The notes: generated from the letters alone by a model not told the origin. 64,000 nucleotides of DNA from Saccharothrix carnea (GCF_003014735.1 NZ_PYAX01000025.1:1-64000); one strand, 5' to 3'. Counted from the stretch's first letter, positions 17,198 through 27,300 are shown. Translations and numbers: made by a program.

Positions 17198-17502
17198 GCG
17201 GCGAATTCGACGAGGCCGTGAACATGACGGCGGCGGAGTTGGAGCGGTGGCTCAACACCGACGAGTCGAAGTCGGTCGGGCAGTCCACCGGTGGGGAGTC
17301 GGTCGGGCACGAGTCCGGCAGGCGGATCGTGGAGCTGCTGCGGACCAAGAAGGGTGAGTTGACCGAGGACGACCACGCGCACATGCGCAAGGTCGTCGGC
17401 TACGTCCACCGGCACCTCGCCCAGCGCCCGGCCGGGGATGTCGGGCACACGAGGTGGCGCTACTCGCTGATGAACTGGGGACACGATCCTCTCAAGGACT
17501 GA
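17194..17502 (+). CDS. DUF3140 family protein
   Basis: 102 residues from GTG, overlapping the DUF2945 stop by four bases. EFDEAVNMTAAELERWLNT, ESVGHESGRRIVELL and the ending YSLMNWGHDPLKD are typical of DUF3140. The family has a predicted helical DNA- or nucleic-acid-linked fold but no proven function. Conserved pairing with DUF2945 suggests a two-component unit, perhaps in stress adaptation. Confidence 0.9.
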   Translation: MSGEFDEAVNMTAAELERWLNTDESKSVGQSTGGESVGHESGRRIVELLRTKKGELTEDDHAHMRKVVGYVHRHLAQRPAGDVGHTRWRYSLMNWGHDPLKD

Positions 17503-17604
17503 CCACCGCGCCGGCAGGACGACGGCGCGGCGCTTCCCGACGACGGCACTGATCGACTGCGACGGCACACGCTGCGGACAACACAGGTCCTGACCGCACC
17601 CGCC

Positions 17605-17636
17605 GCCGCCGACCCCTGAGCAACGGGCTCGGCGGC
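17605..17636. terminator. Terminator between DUF3140 and oxidoreductase genes
   Basis: 8-bp perfect inverted repeat (17605-17612 with 17629-17636), partly extended inside, eight bases from the stop of the minus-strand gene and about 100 bases after DUF3140. Confidence 0.55.
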
Positions 17637-17643
17637 CCGCTGT

Positions 17644-18930
17644 TCACCGGACGCCGTCGGACAGGTCCCGCCGCACGATGTCGGCGGTGCGGCGACCGGA
17701 CACCAGTGCGCCCTGGATGGAGGCGGTGTCCCGGTGGTCGCCGCACACGTACCGGCCTTCGCCGAACCGCACCGGTTGCCGCATCGGACGGCCCGGCGAC
17801 GTCACCGGCAACGCGTGCGGTATCGCGTACCGGGCCACGAGTTCCCAGCCGCCGGCGTCACGGTCGTGCAGTGCGCCCAACCGCGCGCGAACCCGTGACT
17901 CGACGGACTCGTCGGCACCCATCACCCGGTCGGGTATCGAGGCGGTGATCAACGCCTTGCCCGCGGGTGCGTAGCCCTCGGCCACGGCGCTGATCACCGC
18001 CGTGTTGATCAGCAGGTCCGAGTCACCGTCGAGGACCAGCACCGGCTGGTCGTCCGCGGAGGCGGGTGCGGCGAAGTACCACGTGGTGACACCGTGCCAG
18101 GCAGGTTCCGGCACCTCCGGGACGAGCCGGTGCGCGGTCGCGCCGTCGGTGGCGACCACGACCGCTCGTGCTGAGATCACGGTCCCGTCCGCGAGGTGGA
18201 CAGCGGTCCCGCGGACCTGTTCGACCGCGTGCCCGGTGCGGATCGACCGACTCGGCAGGGAGCGGGCCAGTTGGCGGGGCAGCTCCTGCATCCCGGCGTT
18301 GGGCACGGCACCACCGCCCCTGAGGAAGCACCGCCAGATCAGGCGGAAGGCCCGAGCCGAGCCTCCCAGGGACGGATCGAGGAACACCCCGGCGAGGAAC
18401 GGCTTGAGGACGTCCTCGACCGTGCGGTCCGTGATGCCCCACCGGGACAGTTCGGCCCGGATCGACCGGTCGTCGGTCGGTCGCCCTCGCACCGCCGCGT
18501 CCGGCCCGAGGAGAAGACGCGCCGAGAGCGCGCTCACGGCGGCGACGTCCCTTGGGCGGTTCGCGGCGAACCGCACCGCGTCGGCCACCCGGCCGAGCAC
18601 CGTGCCCGTCGTCGCGGACGGCGCTCTCCACGGCGGGACGAGGTGTTGTCGCCCGGTGGTGGTGACCGCGACCGCGCCGCGCACGAAGGGCCGCAGGTCC
18701 AAGGCCGAGAGGTCGAAGAGTCGCCGTACTTCCGGGTAGGAGGGCAGCAGCACCTGGAACCCCCGGTCCAGTCGGAACCCGTCGACCAGGTCCGTGCGCA
18801 CCCGGCCACCGACCTCGGTGCCGGCTTCGCACACCGTGACCGCCAGGCCGGCACGGTGCAGCCGCCATGCCGCCGCGAGCCCGGCGAGCCCTGCTCCGAC
18901 GACCACGACGTCGACGTCCGGTTCCACCAC
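17644..18930 (-). CDS. FAD-dependent amine oxidase / phytoene-desaturase-like oxidoreductase
   Basis: 428 residues. The N-terminal dinucleotide fold DVVVVGAGLAGLAAAWRLHRAG, then VCEAGTEVGGRVRTDLVDGF and LDRGFQVLLPSYPEVR mark the flavin monooxygenase/amine oxidase superfamily (NAD(P)/FAD-binding, Rossmann). The C-terminal FAD contact is CGDHRDTASIQGALVSGRRTAD. In this subfamily, known from cyanobacteria and actinomycetes, the substrate is undefined. Monocistronic, divergent from the TspO-like gene. Confidence 0.88.
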   Translation of the reverse strand: MVEPDVDVVVVGAGLAGLAAAWRLHRAGLAVTVCEAGTEVGGRVRTDLVDGFRLDRGFQVLLPSYPEVRRLFDLSALDLRPFVRGAVAVTTTGRQHLVPPWRAPSATTGTVLGRVADAVRFAANRPRDVAAVSALSARLLLGPDAAVRGRPTDDRSIRAELSRWGITDRTVEDVLKPFLAGVFLDPSLGGSARAFRLIWRCFLRGGGAVPNAGMQELPRQLARSLPSRSIRTGHAVEQVRGTAVHLADGTVISARAVVVATDGATAHRLVPEVPEPAWHGVTTWYFAAPASADDQPVLVLDGDSDLLINTAVISAVAEGYAPAGKALITASIPDRVMGADESVESRVRARLGALHDRDAGGWELVARYAIPHALPVTSPGRPMRQPVRFGEGRYVCGDHRDTASIQGALVSGRRTADIVRRDLSDGVR

Positions 18931-19239
18931 GCGCCCTTCCTGCCCTGTGACGTACCGGGATCAGTCAACCTCAGCGACCGCGGGACGGCACGACGGCGGG
19001 TGCGGCGGTGGGTGGCGCCGAAGTTGTCGGCCGACCGCCGCGTCGTCCCCTGGAACGGCTCATCAAGCCGATGGTCTTGACCGGCCGTATCGTCGATCGT
19101 GCGGCGCGGCACGCCCCACGTGCGCGATGCGCGGCGGACCGGTCGATCGTGTCGGCGGATCCTGCCGCGACAGCACCGCCGTGCCGGTGGCCGAAGGCAC
19201 GTCGTGGACAACGTGGTACGTCGGAGGGGAGAACCAAGC
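18931..19239. other. 309-base divergent promoter region
   Basis: Separates the FAD oxidoreductase gene (minus) and the TspO-like gene (plus). GGAGGGGAG precedes the latter. I see no clear -10/-35 pair and no supported gene. Confidence 0.5.
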
Positions 19240-20037
19240 ATGCGTCGAGACACCGCTCCTGACCGAGTTGCTCCCGAACGGGGGAGGGCCGACCTGTTCC
19301 GGTCGGTGGCGGTGCTGGTGGCCGCCGCGGTCCAGACGGCCGCAGGTGTGGTCGGCGGAGCGGGTCTGTGGGGTGAACCCGTGGGGACGGTGGCCAACTC
19401 CTATCCGACGTTGCTGCTTCCCGCCGGAGGGGCGTTCGCCATCTGGACGTTGATCTACGCCACGTTCGCGGCGCTTGCCGTCCGGCAGGCCCTGCCCGCT
19501 CAGCGCGCCCGCCGAACGCACCGCTCGACCGGCTGGTGGCTGGCGTCGGCCGGGGTGCTCAACGCCGGTTGGGTCGCGTTGTTCGCGCACCGCGAGATCG
19601 TCGCCGCGCAGGTGGTGATCGTCGCGTTGCTGGTGTGCCTGACCGTCGCGGCCACCCGTCTCACCCACCACCCGGCTGCCGGCTGGCCTGATCGGCTGCT
19701 GGTGCACACCCCGGTCGCCGTCTACACCGGATGGGTGGCGATGGCGACCGTCGCCGGCGCGGCCACCACCGGCGCCGCCTCGGACGCGGCACCGTCCGTG
19801 ACCGTGGCGGTGATCGCGGTGCTGCTGACCGGCGCGGTGGCCGCCACCGCGGCCCTCCGACTACCGGCCGTGGTCGGCTACGCCGCCGCGGTGTGCTGGG
19901 CGCTGATCTGGATCGTGGTCGGCACACCGGCCGCGCCGGTGCAGGTGGCCGGGACGTTCGCCGTCGTGATGGTGTTGGTGGCTTCGGTGGTGCGCGCGTA
20001 CCGGGCGGGCGATGTCACCCGCAGCGCATGGGGTTGA
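19240..20037 (+). CDS. TspO/MBR-family-like integral membrane protein
   Basis: 265 residues from ATG at 19240; a longer upstream frame is discounted because GGAGGGGAG lies eight bases before this ATG. Multiple hydrophobic segments (about eight), with NSYPTLLLPAGGAFAIWTLIYATFAALAVRQALP resembling the first TspO repeat, then W-W-L-A-S-A-G-V-L-N-A-G-W-V-A-L-F as the second and CWALIWIVVGTP near the end. Related actinobacterial proteins are annotated tryptophan-rich sensory proteins; they may bind tetrapyrroles, but that is unproven here. The divergent flavin oxidoreductase may be functionally linked. Confidence 0.75.
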   Translation: MRRDTAPDRVAPERGRADLFRSVAVLVAAAVQTAAGVVGGAGLWGEPVGTVANSYPTLLLPAGGAFAIWTLIYATFAALAVRQALPAQRARRTHRSTGWWLASAGVLNAGWVALFAHREIVAAQVVIVALLVCLTVAATRLTHHPAAGWPDRLLVHTPVAVYTGWVAMATVAGAATTGAASDAAPSVTVAVIAVLLTGAVAATAALRLPAVVGYAAAVCWALIWIVVGTPAAPVQVAGTFAVVMVLVASVVRAYRAGDVTRSAWG

Positions 20038-20175
20038 GTCGGGGGTCGACCGGAAATGCACCTGGTCGGCTCTTCGTCGCCCACCGGAGCGGCGAGCCCT
20101 GGGCGGTGGCGTTGGAGGGCGAGCCCGAGTTCGCCGAGCCGGCCGGTCGGGCGCCCCTGCTCCGGCGAACGGTCC

Positions 20176-21039
20176 TCAGGGCCTGCGGAACAACTCGATC
20201 ATCGCGGCGTACCCGTCCCGGCCCCGCCCCTCGGCAACGGCGCGCTCGGCCAGCCCCCTGACAAACCGCGGCAACTCGGCGTTCACCCCGTTCGCCTCGC
20301 TCTCCCGGATCAGGTACCCCATCGCGGCGGCGTGCGAGTCGATCGTCGCGTCCACCCCCGGGTACGCCCCTTCGTCGATCTGTTCCGCATACCCGGCCAA
20401 CCAGTCGGCCGTCGTCGCGATGTTCTGCCGCGCGAACGGAACGAAAGCCGAAGCCCTCACGCCCGCCGCCTCCAGCAGGGCCACGCCCTGCAGGAAGCCG
20501 TTGAGCACGCTCCACATCAGGCTGACCCCCGCCCCGGCGTACAACGACGACAGCCCGTGATCGGCCCCGAGGTACACCGCCTCACCAAGAACCCGCAGAA
20601 CCTCCTCGTGCACCTCGAACACCGAACGCGGCCCGCTGTACAAGGTCAACGACTCGGCCGTGCCGATCCCCTGCGGCATTCCCATGATCGCGCCCGCCAG
20701 GTAGCCGCCGACGCCCCTCAACCCACTGATCTCCCGCATCTGCGCCGATGTGGCCGAGGTCAGGTTCACCAACACCTTGCCCTCGAGCCCACCGCCCACC
20801 GACCGCAGCAGCCCGCGCACCACGTCGTGATCGGCGACGCAGACGACCACGACCGACGCGGCCGCCACGGCCTGCTCGAACGAATCGGCGACCGCGGCCC
20901 CCTCGGCGACCAACCGCCCGGCCTTCCCGGGAGTCCGGTTCCACACCGTCGTCGGATACCCCGCCCGCACGAACGCCCCCGCCAACGCCTGCCCCATCAA
21001 CCCCAGCCCGACAACCGCCACCGGCTTCCCCACACCCAT
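20176..21039 (-). CDS. Imine-reductase-like NAD(P)-dependent dehydrogenase
   Basis: 287 residues from the ATG with GAGGGAGACGACG upstream; a start 45 bases earlier lacks a ribosome site and would lie at the promoter. VAVVGLGLMGQALAGAFVRAGYPTTVWNRTPGKA is the NADP-type Rossmann start of the beta-hydroxyacid dehydrogenase/6-PGDH family. The helical C-terminal half (SSLYAGAGVSLMWSVLNGFLQGVALLEAAG, GVDATIDSHAAAMGYLIRESEANGVNAELP) is typical of imine reductases. Probably reduces an imine or acts on a keto acid. Transcribed away from a MerR regulator that likely controls it. Confidence 0.85.
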   Translation of the reverse strand: MGVGKPVAVVGLGLMGQALAGAFVRAGYPTTVWNRTPGKAGRLVAEGAAVADSFEQAVAAASVVVVCVADHDVVRGLLRSVGGGLEGKVLVNLTSATSAQMREISGLRGVGGYLAGAIMGMPQGIGTAESLTLYSGPRSVFEVHEEVLRVLGEAVYLGADHGLSSLYAGAGVSLMWSVLNGFLQGVALLEAAGVRASAFVPFARQNIATTADWLAGYAEQIDEGAYPGVDATIDSHAAAMGYLIRESEANGVNAELPRFVRGLAERAVAEGRGRDGYAAMIELFRRP

Positions 21040-21076
21040 CGTCGTCTCCCTCGACCCATGCGGAACAGATGCCGGT

Positions 21077-21108
21077 ATCCTCAACGTTCACACCGGTATG
21101 AAGGTCAA
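21077..21108 (-). promoter_or_regulatory. MerR-type promoter with palindromic operator
   Basis: On the minus strand TTGACC (21103-21108) is followed, across a long 19-20 bp spacer, by a GAGGAT-like -10 (21077-21082). The spacer holds the near-perfect palindrome TTCACACCGGTATGAA (21087-21102). Overlong spacers bearing a dyad are the signature of MerR-activated promoters. It drives the reductase gene about 40 bases downstream. Confidence 0.65.
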
Positions 21109-21121
21109 GGGCGAGCCGGGA

Positions 21122-21496
21122 ATGCTGATCGGGGAGTTGAGCCGCCGCACCGGTGTCCGCACCCACCAACTCCGCTACTACGAAGCACAGGGTCTGCTCG
21201 AACCCAGCCGCAGCGCAGGCGGCTACCGCGAGTTCACCGAAGACGCGGTCCTGACCGTCATGCAGATCACGAAACTGCTGGGCGCAGGCCTGTCGACCGA
21301 GGAAATCGCCTACGTGCTCCCGTGCGCCACAGGTCCTGCGCCGAACATGGCGCCCTGCCCGGAACTGCTCGACGGCCTCCGCGCCCGTCTCCAGGCGCTG
21401 GACGACCGGCTCGCGGCCCTCACCCGATCCCGCGAAGCCCTCGCCGACTACGTCGCCGCCACCGAACGATCGACGGCCCCCGTGCCGAGCCGGTGA
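21122..21496 (+). CDS. MerR-family transcriptional regulator
   Basis: 124 residues from the ATG at 21122 (MLIGELSRRTGVRTHQLRYY). An ATG 24 bases earlier falls inside the operator palindrome and is less likely, though a leaderless start is possible. Winged HTH at residues 1-70 with LRYYEAQGLLEPSRSAGGYREF, then VLTVMQITKLLGAGLSTEEI and a dimerisation helix (LRARLQALDDRLAALTRSREAL). Two Cys (PCATG, PCPEL) flank a loop and might sense metal or oxidation. It probably activates the divergent reductase gene by DNA untwisting. Confidence 0.88.
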   Translation: MLIGELSRRTGVRTHQLRYYEAQGLLEPSRSAGGYREFTEDAVLTVMQITKLLGAGLSTEEIAYVLPCATGPAPNMAPCPELLDGLRARLQALDDRLAALTRSREALADYVAATERSTAPVPSR

Positions 21497-21717
21497 CACC
21501 GACGACGACATCCCCGGAGGCGTCGCGCCGGTACGACGTCGAACGTCGCTCCAGCCTGTCACGGTGCACGCCCCAGGCCCGAACCCCGCAGGATCGAGCC
21601 GGACGGGACGTGGTGCCGGGCGACCAGGTGGAGAACGCGGTGATGCCCAGTCGGCGGGCGAGGTCCTGGTGACCACGACGTCGGCGGGCGCACTGCCATC
21701 GGCAGCGAGAAGATCGG

Positions 21718-21755
21718 CTGCCCCGGGCTCGTCCCGGTGTACGAGCCCGGGGCAG
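21718..21755 (-). terminator. Terminator closing the secreted redox operon
   Basis: Perfect 15-bp inverted repeat (21718-21732 with 21741-21755, 8-nt loop), six bases beyond the stop of the last gene of the minus-strand operon. The preceding ~220 bases back to the MerR stop hold no supported gene. Confidence 0.85.
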
Positions 21756-21760
21756 CGTCC

Positions 21761-22735
21761 TCAGAGACGTGCCGCACCCTTCGCCGCCGTGGACGCGACT
21801 GCCTTGGCACGACGCTCGCCGGCGCGCTCCTCGGCGGTGCCGCGAACCCCGTCCGCCGCGGCGGCACCGGACGGGGTCGGAGCGGAGTGGTCGCCGACGA
21901 TCCCGCCGCGGATGCTGTTGTTGGTTGCCACCTCGGCCACCGGGTTGTTGGCGGTGAGACGGAGAGTGCCGTTGACGATGTTGTCGTCCAGCGTGGTACG
22001 GCCGCCGGTCGTGTTCGAGATGCCGACGTCCCTGGCGAAGTAGCCACCGGAGGCGCAGCTGTCGAGGCCACCGTTCGGGCCGAGCTGCACGCCGCCGAGG
22101 TTGCCGGCGAACGTGGCCTTGCCCTGGACCGCGGTGCCGCAGACGACGCTGCCGGTCGCGTTGTTCAGCACGGACAGCGTCCCGTCCACGAAGGTGTCGT
22201 GCAGATCCGTGAAGTACGCCGCGTTGGTGCTGACGTTGCCGGCGATCTCGCTGCCGGTCACGCTGACCTCGCCGACGCCCGCGGTGACGTCGCCGTCGAC
22301 CTTCGAGCCCTGCTCGACGAACAGGAACCCCTCGATCGTGGCCGAGCCCTTCGGTTCCACGACCACACCGCCGGTGTCGGTGTTGTCGAGGAAGAGCCCG
22401 AAGCCGCCGGCGGCCAGGGTGACGCGGCCTTCGACCCTGGTGTCGGTCGTGTCGAGGTAACCGTCGGCCGCCACCCGGACCTCGCCGTTGACCGTGCCGC
22501 CGTTGATCACGAGGTTGCTGCCGGCGGCCACGCGCACGTTGCCGGTGACGGTGGTGCCTTGCAGTGAGCACGACTCACCCGGCGGCACGTACAGGTCGCT
22601 GGGAACCGTGACGGCTCCGCCGCTGCCGACGCAGTACATCACCAGGTCCGCGTGCGCGTTCTGGGCGGTGCACATCACCGTAGCGGTGACGATGGCGCTC
22701 AAGGTCGCGAGCGCGGATGCGGTCCGTCTGGCCAT
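21761..22735 (-). CDS. Secreted repetitive beta-type protein, hypothetical
   Basis: 324 residues. Signal peptide about 1-29 (SAIVTATVMCTAQNAHA). The mature region is a series of about 20-residue units built as short strands with N-G-x-V and G-N-V steps: GTTVTGNVRVAAGSNLVINGG, TVNGEVRVAADGYL, RVEGRVTLAAGGFG, SKVDGDVTAGVGE. This polymer-like pattern suggests a beta-helix or bactofilin-like stack. Three or four Cys (YCVGSG, SCSLQG, VVCGTA, SCASGG) may cross-link it. The C-terminus is Ala/Arg-rich. Last gene of the copper/sugar redox operon, 30 bases after the cupredoxin gene; perhaps a scaffold. Confidence 0.75.
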   Translation of the reverse strand: MARRTASALATLSAIVTATVMCTAQNAHADLVMYCVGSGGAVTVPSDLYVPPGESCSLQGTTVTGNVRVAAGSNLVINGGTVNGEVRVAADGYLDTTDTRVEGRVTLAAGGFGLFLDNTDTGGVVVEPKGSATIEGFLFVEQGSKVDGDVTAGVGEVSVTGSEIAGNVSTNAAYFTDLHDTFVDGTLSVLNNATGSVVCGTAVQGKATFAGNLGGVQLGPNGGLDSCASGGYFARDVGISNTTGGRTTLDDNIVNGTLRLTANNPVAEVATNNSIRGGIVGDHSAPTPSGAAAADGVRGTAEERAGERRAKAVASTAAKGAARL

Positions 22736-22765
22736 TCTCGGTTCTCCCTGCTGCTGTGGAAGGAA

Positions 22766-24292
22766 CTACTCGCCGATGTCGGATCGCGAGGCCGCGCGCA
22801 CGATGGTGCTCTGTTCCCTGGCGGTCAGCACGCCCCTCGTCACCAGCTCGGCGGTGACCCGTTCGACGTGCCGGACGAACGTGCCGTGGTCGGAGTACCC
22901 GCGGTGCTGGTCGATGAGATCGCTGACGGTGCAGCCGTTGCCGGTGTCGGTGTTCGGGACCCGGGTGTCGTCGTGCCCGATGACCACCGTCTCGCGCGTG
23001 TCGGAGTCGGGGCACGCATCCGCCCCCTGCTCCACCACGGTGAACGACACCGATTTCTCCGCCGCGGTGTTGCCGGCTTTGTCGGTGGCCCGGTACCGCA
23101 CGGTGTGCGGGCCCGCGGCGCCGACCACGAACGCCGACGAGTACGCGGTCCAACCACCGCCGTCCACCGCGTACTCGACCCGGTCCACGCCGGACTGCGC
23201 GTCCGTCGCGGTGATCGTCACCGTCGCGTGGTCGACGTAGTCGCCGTGGGGGTTCGTGGCTCCGGACACTGCGGCGGACGTCGACGGTGCCGTGGTGTCA
23301 CCTGGCGGCGCGACGACGGTGAAGGCGACCACGCCCTCCGGCGAGACGTTCCCGGCGTTGTCGGTAGCGCGGTAGTGGACCATGTGCGAACCGGGCGCGG
23401 TGACGTCGAACGTTGCCGTGTAGGCGGTCCACGGTCCGGAGTGCAGCCGGTACTCGCGGCTGCGGACGCCGGAGTCGGAGTCGGTCGCGTTGATGGTGAC
23501 GGTCGCCTTGCCGACGTAGTTGCCCTCGGTGTCCTTGGTCCCGGCGACGTCGGCCGAGACCGCGGGCGGAGTCGAGTCGGACTGTGGTTCGACCACGCGG
23601 AACGACACCGATCCGACCTCGGAGGTGTTGCCCGCCCGGTCGGTCGCCCGGTACTGCACGGAGTGGTCGCCGATCGCGGTGACCCGGACCGGCTGGGTGT
23701 AGGGCGTGAAACCGGTGTCGTCCACCTCGTACTCGACCAGCTCCACCCCCGAGCCCACGTCCGAGGCGGTCACGGTCACCGTGGCGCTGCCGAGGTAGTT
23801 GCCGTCTGCATCCCGCGAGCCGGTGACGCCGCCTGTCACGGTGGGCGCGGTGGTGTCCTCGCCGGCGTCGGTCACCGTGAACTCGCCGACCATCGAGCCG
23901 TGGCCGGGGATGGTGCAGAGGTAGCGGTACTTGCCGGGGGTGAGCGTCACCGTGGCCTCGTGCCTGCCGTTGCGGTCGTCGAACGGGTTGGCCAGGATGT
24001 TCAGGTCGACGTCGCTGTTGTAGCCCGACGTGGACGTGTCGAAGGTGAGGGTGTGCGGCATACCGGTCGTGTTGCCGGTGGCCTCGCTGTTCTCGAAGAC
24101 GATCTTCGTCGGACCCGGCGCCGCGGTGGTCGGCGCCGACTTGTAGCGGGTGATGTCGTTGTCGGCGGTCCAGGTCAGCACCTGTTCCTGGAGCTGGACG
24201 GGAGCGGCCGGCAGCGCGGCGGCCGGGATGACCGCGGTCAGGGACGCCCACATCAAGGCGGCCGTCACCGCGGCAGTCGAACGTCGGAACAT
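22766..24292 (-). CDS. Secreted cupredoxin with three Ig-like (OmpL47) repeats and a C-terminal tail domain
   Basis: 508 residues. Signal peptide about 1-27. Residues about 40-140 are a plastocyanin-like cupredoxin: an early His in GMPHTLTF and the C-T-I-P-G-H-G-S-M cluster of YLCTIPGHGSM give the copper ligands His, Cys, His, Met. Three repeats of about 95 residues follow (TAPTVTGGVTGSRDADGNYLG..., TPPAVSADVAGTKDTEGNYVG..., TAPSTSAAVSGATNPHGDYVD...), each ending YRATD-x-AGN. The last about 75 residues (CTVSDLIDQH...HGTFVRHVERV) are shared with the next upstream protein. Probably an extracellular electron carrier between the PQQ-type dehydrogenase and the multicopper oxidase of the operon. 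Confidence 0.85.
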   Translation of the reverse strand: MFRRSTAAVTAALMWASLTAVIPAAALPAAPVQLQEQVLTWTADNDITRYKSAPTTAAPGPTKIVFENSEATGNTTGMPHTLTFDTSTSGYNSDVDLNILANPFDDRNGRHEATVTLTPGKYRYLCTIPGHGSMVGEFTVTDAGEDTTAPTVTGGVTGSRDADGNYLGSATVTVTASDVGSGVELVEYEVDDTGFTPYTQPVRVTAIGDHSVQYRATDRAGNTSEVGSVSFRVVEPQSDSTPPAVSADVAGTKDTEGNYVGKATVTINATDSDSGVRSREYRLHSGPWTAYTATFDVTAPGSHMVHYRATDNAGNVSPEGVVAFTVVAPPGDTTAPSTSAAVSGATNPHGDYVDHATVTITATDAQSGVDRVEYAVDGGGWTAYSSAFVVGAAGPHTVRYRATDKAGNTAAEKSVSFTVVEQGADACPDSDTRETVVIGHDDTRVPNTDTGNGCTVSDLIDQHRGYSDHGTFVRHVERVTAELVTRGVLTAREQSTIVRAASRSDIGE

Positions 24293-24358
24293 GCTGCACC
24301 TTCCCTGAGTGCGGGGCCGGCCGGCGCGCTTGCCCGCGCACCGGCCGGCCTCACGCGG

Positions 24359-27300
24359 CTACCGCGACCGCACTCGGACGTTGCGGAAATCAATCACGTC
24401 GTTGGTGCCGTGGTTCTGCAGACCCAGGAAGCCGGTGGCGAACTGGCGCAGGTCAGTCGGAGGGTCGCTCGGCCGGGACGACTGCTTGCCCGGCGTGTTG
24501 TCGAACTCGTTGATCACCACACCGTCGCGGATGATCGTGTAGTGCTGCCCGACGACCCGGATCTCGTAGTCGTTCCAGACGCCCTTCCCGGGCGTGCCGG
24601 ACGGGGGCGGTCCGACCGGGTCGAAGTTGTAGATCGACCCGGTCTTCTGCGGCTCACCGGTCGCACCGTCGTAGATCTGGACCTCGTGCCCGCAGTAGAT
24701 CGCCACCCACGCCGCCGACGTCCGCGCGGAGCCGATGGTCCCGCAGCTGCCCGGCGGGCGTTGCTCCACGGGCGTGCGCGGGTCGGGGAACCTGGTGAAC
24801 ACACCGCTGTTGGCGCTGGTGCCCTCCGGTGACATGTCGCGGAACTGCAGCCTCACCGAGAAGTCGCCGAACTGCTTGCGCGTGTACCACAACATGCCCA
24901 GCCCGCCGGCGGAGCGCAGCGAGCCGTCCGGCTGGATCGAGAACGACCCGCCCGGTGCCTGCGTCCAGCCGCGCAGCGACTCCGCTGTGCCGTCGAAGAT
25001 CGGCTCGTACCCGGTGTCGGCCGCCGTGCCGACATCCGAGCCGGCGGCGGCACGGGCCAGCGCGGTGTTCTCGCGGCCGGTGATCACGCCGTCGCGCTGC
25101 AACCGGTCGGCGACCGCGGTGACGTGGCGGACGAACGCGCCGTGGTCGACCCACGGGCTTTCGTCGTCGATCAGGTCGTTGACCGTGCAGCCGCCGCCGA
25201 CCTGCTCGTTGGCCACGCCCGAGTCCGCGTCGCCCAGCCACACCGTGCCCCGGTCGTCGGGAACCGCGCAGCCCACGTCCACGGTGACCGGCACGACCTG
25301 CGTCTCGCCGTCTGCGTAGGTCACGGTGAGCTTGGCGTGGTACTCGCCGACCCGGGCGTAGGTGTGCCGGGGGTCGGCTTCGGTGGACGAGGCGCCGTCG
25401 CCGAACTCCCAGCGGTGCGACACGCCGCCGGACCGCGAGCCGGTGAAGGCGATGGTCAGCGGCCTGTTCTGGACCGCGACGGAGGTTGCGGCCGGTACCG
25501 GCGTCTTGGCCCCACCCCGGTAGGTGATCCGGATCAGCTTCTGGTTCGGGTGCAGGCTGAAGAACCCGCCGCCGTAGTCGAGCAGGTAGAGCGCGCCGTC
25601 GGTGCCGAACTTCGCGTCCATCCAGCTCTGCAACCGGTCGTCGCCGACCCCTCCCGGGATGATCGCGCGCAGGCTCTCGGCGAAGGCAGGGGGAGCGGCC
25701 GTCGGCACACCGGCCGGGTCGACGGTCACCGCGACCCGGTTGGCCGAGTTGGACTGGTCACCGATGAACCACTTGTCGTCCCAGTGCTCCGGCCACGCGA
25801 CACCGCTGCCGGTGTCGACCAGCTCGCGGTGGTAGGTGGGCCCGGTCATGATCGCCTGGCCGCCGCCGCGCAGGTACGGCTGGGTGTAGGTGGCGTCGGC
25901 GGCGTTGTAGGTGGGGATGCCGCTGCCGTCCGGGCGGGCCGGGAAGACCGGGCCGCCACCGCCCGGCGCGTACCAGATCATGTTGTTCTCGACCGGCGGC
26001 AGGTCGACCAGGCCGGTGTTGCGCGGCGAGTGGTTCTTCGGCGCGTCGCAGTCGTACCACCCGGTCAGCACGGTCGCGTCGGTGGCGCTGCGATCGCGGT
26101 AGGGCTGCTTGTTGCCCATGCAGTAGGGCCAACCGTGGTTGCCCGCCTCGGTGATGATCGTCGCGGTCTCGTACTTGGCCGGACCGAGTTCAGGATTCGG
26201 CTGGGACGCGTCCGGACCGACCCAGGCCGCGGTCAGCCACTGGGTGACGGGGTCGATCTGCAGGCGCGAGATGTTCCGCACGCCCATCACGTAGATCTCC
26301 GGGCGGGTCTTGTCGGTGCCCGGGGGGAACAGGTTGCCAGGCGGGATCGTGTACGTCCCGTCCGGCTCGGGGTGGATGCGGATGATCTTGCCGTTCAGGT
26401 CGTTGGTGTTCCCCGCTGTACGGCGGGCGTCCTGGAAGGACAGCCCTTGCCACTCCGCGGTCCAGTTGTTGCCGGAGTAGCCCTGGGAACCCTGCGAGGA
26501 GTTGGCGTCCCCCGATCCCACGTACAGGTTGCCCTTGGCGTCGAACGCCATGCCGCCGCCCGCGTGGCAGCAGCTGTGCTGCTGGACTTCCCACTGGAGC
26601 AGGTCCTTGCGGGTGGCCAGGTCGATCGTCTGCGCGGCGCGGTCGTAGGTGAGCCGCGAGATCGTCCGCTTGCCGGTCCGCTTCTCCCGGTCCACGGTGT
26701 CCTGAGGCATCCAGTAGACGTAGATCCAGCCGTTCTCGGTGAACTCCGGGTCGGGCACGATGCCCAGCAGGCCTTCCTCGTTCTTGACCAACTCGGTGCC
26801 GCTGCCGCGGTTGCCCATCACCGGTAGCGTCGCCAGCAGCTCCACCTGCTTGGTACCCGGCTTGAACTGGTGGATCGTGCCGCAGCCGAGGCCGACCTTC
26901 GGGTCGGTCCAGGGGACGACCGGGCCGGTCGGGCAGGCCGCCTTGCCGACGTAGAACACCGTGCCGTCCGGGGCGACGGTCAGGCCGTGCGGCTCGCCGA
27001 TCTGGTCGAGCTGACCGGGTTGGTTGGCCGCGGTCAGCCGCTCGATCTTGTAGTTCGCCGCGATGGTGGCCTGGCAGTCGCCGCGCGCCAGGCCGGTCGT
27101 CCACTTGAGAGCGCCCGTCAGGTGGCTGCGGAGAGCGTCTTCGCCGTAGCTGTCCTCGGTGTGGCCCATGCCGGTGTAGAAGGAGCGACCGCCTTCGTAG
27201 TCGCGGCACCAGGACACCGGGTGGAACGGGCCGTTGGCGCCCGGACCGGGGTCGTAGTGCCGTTCCTCCACCTGGGCGACCGCGTGCACGGTGCCGACCG

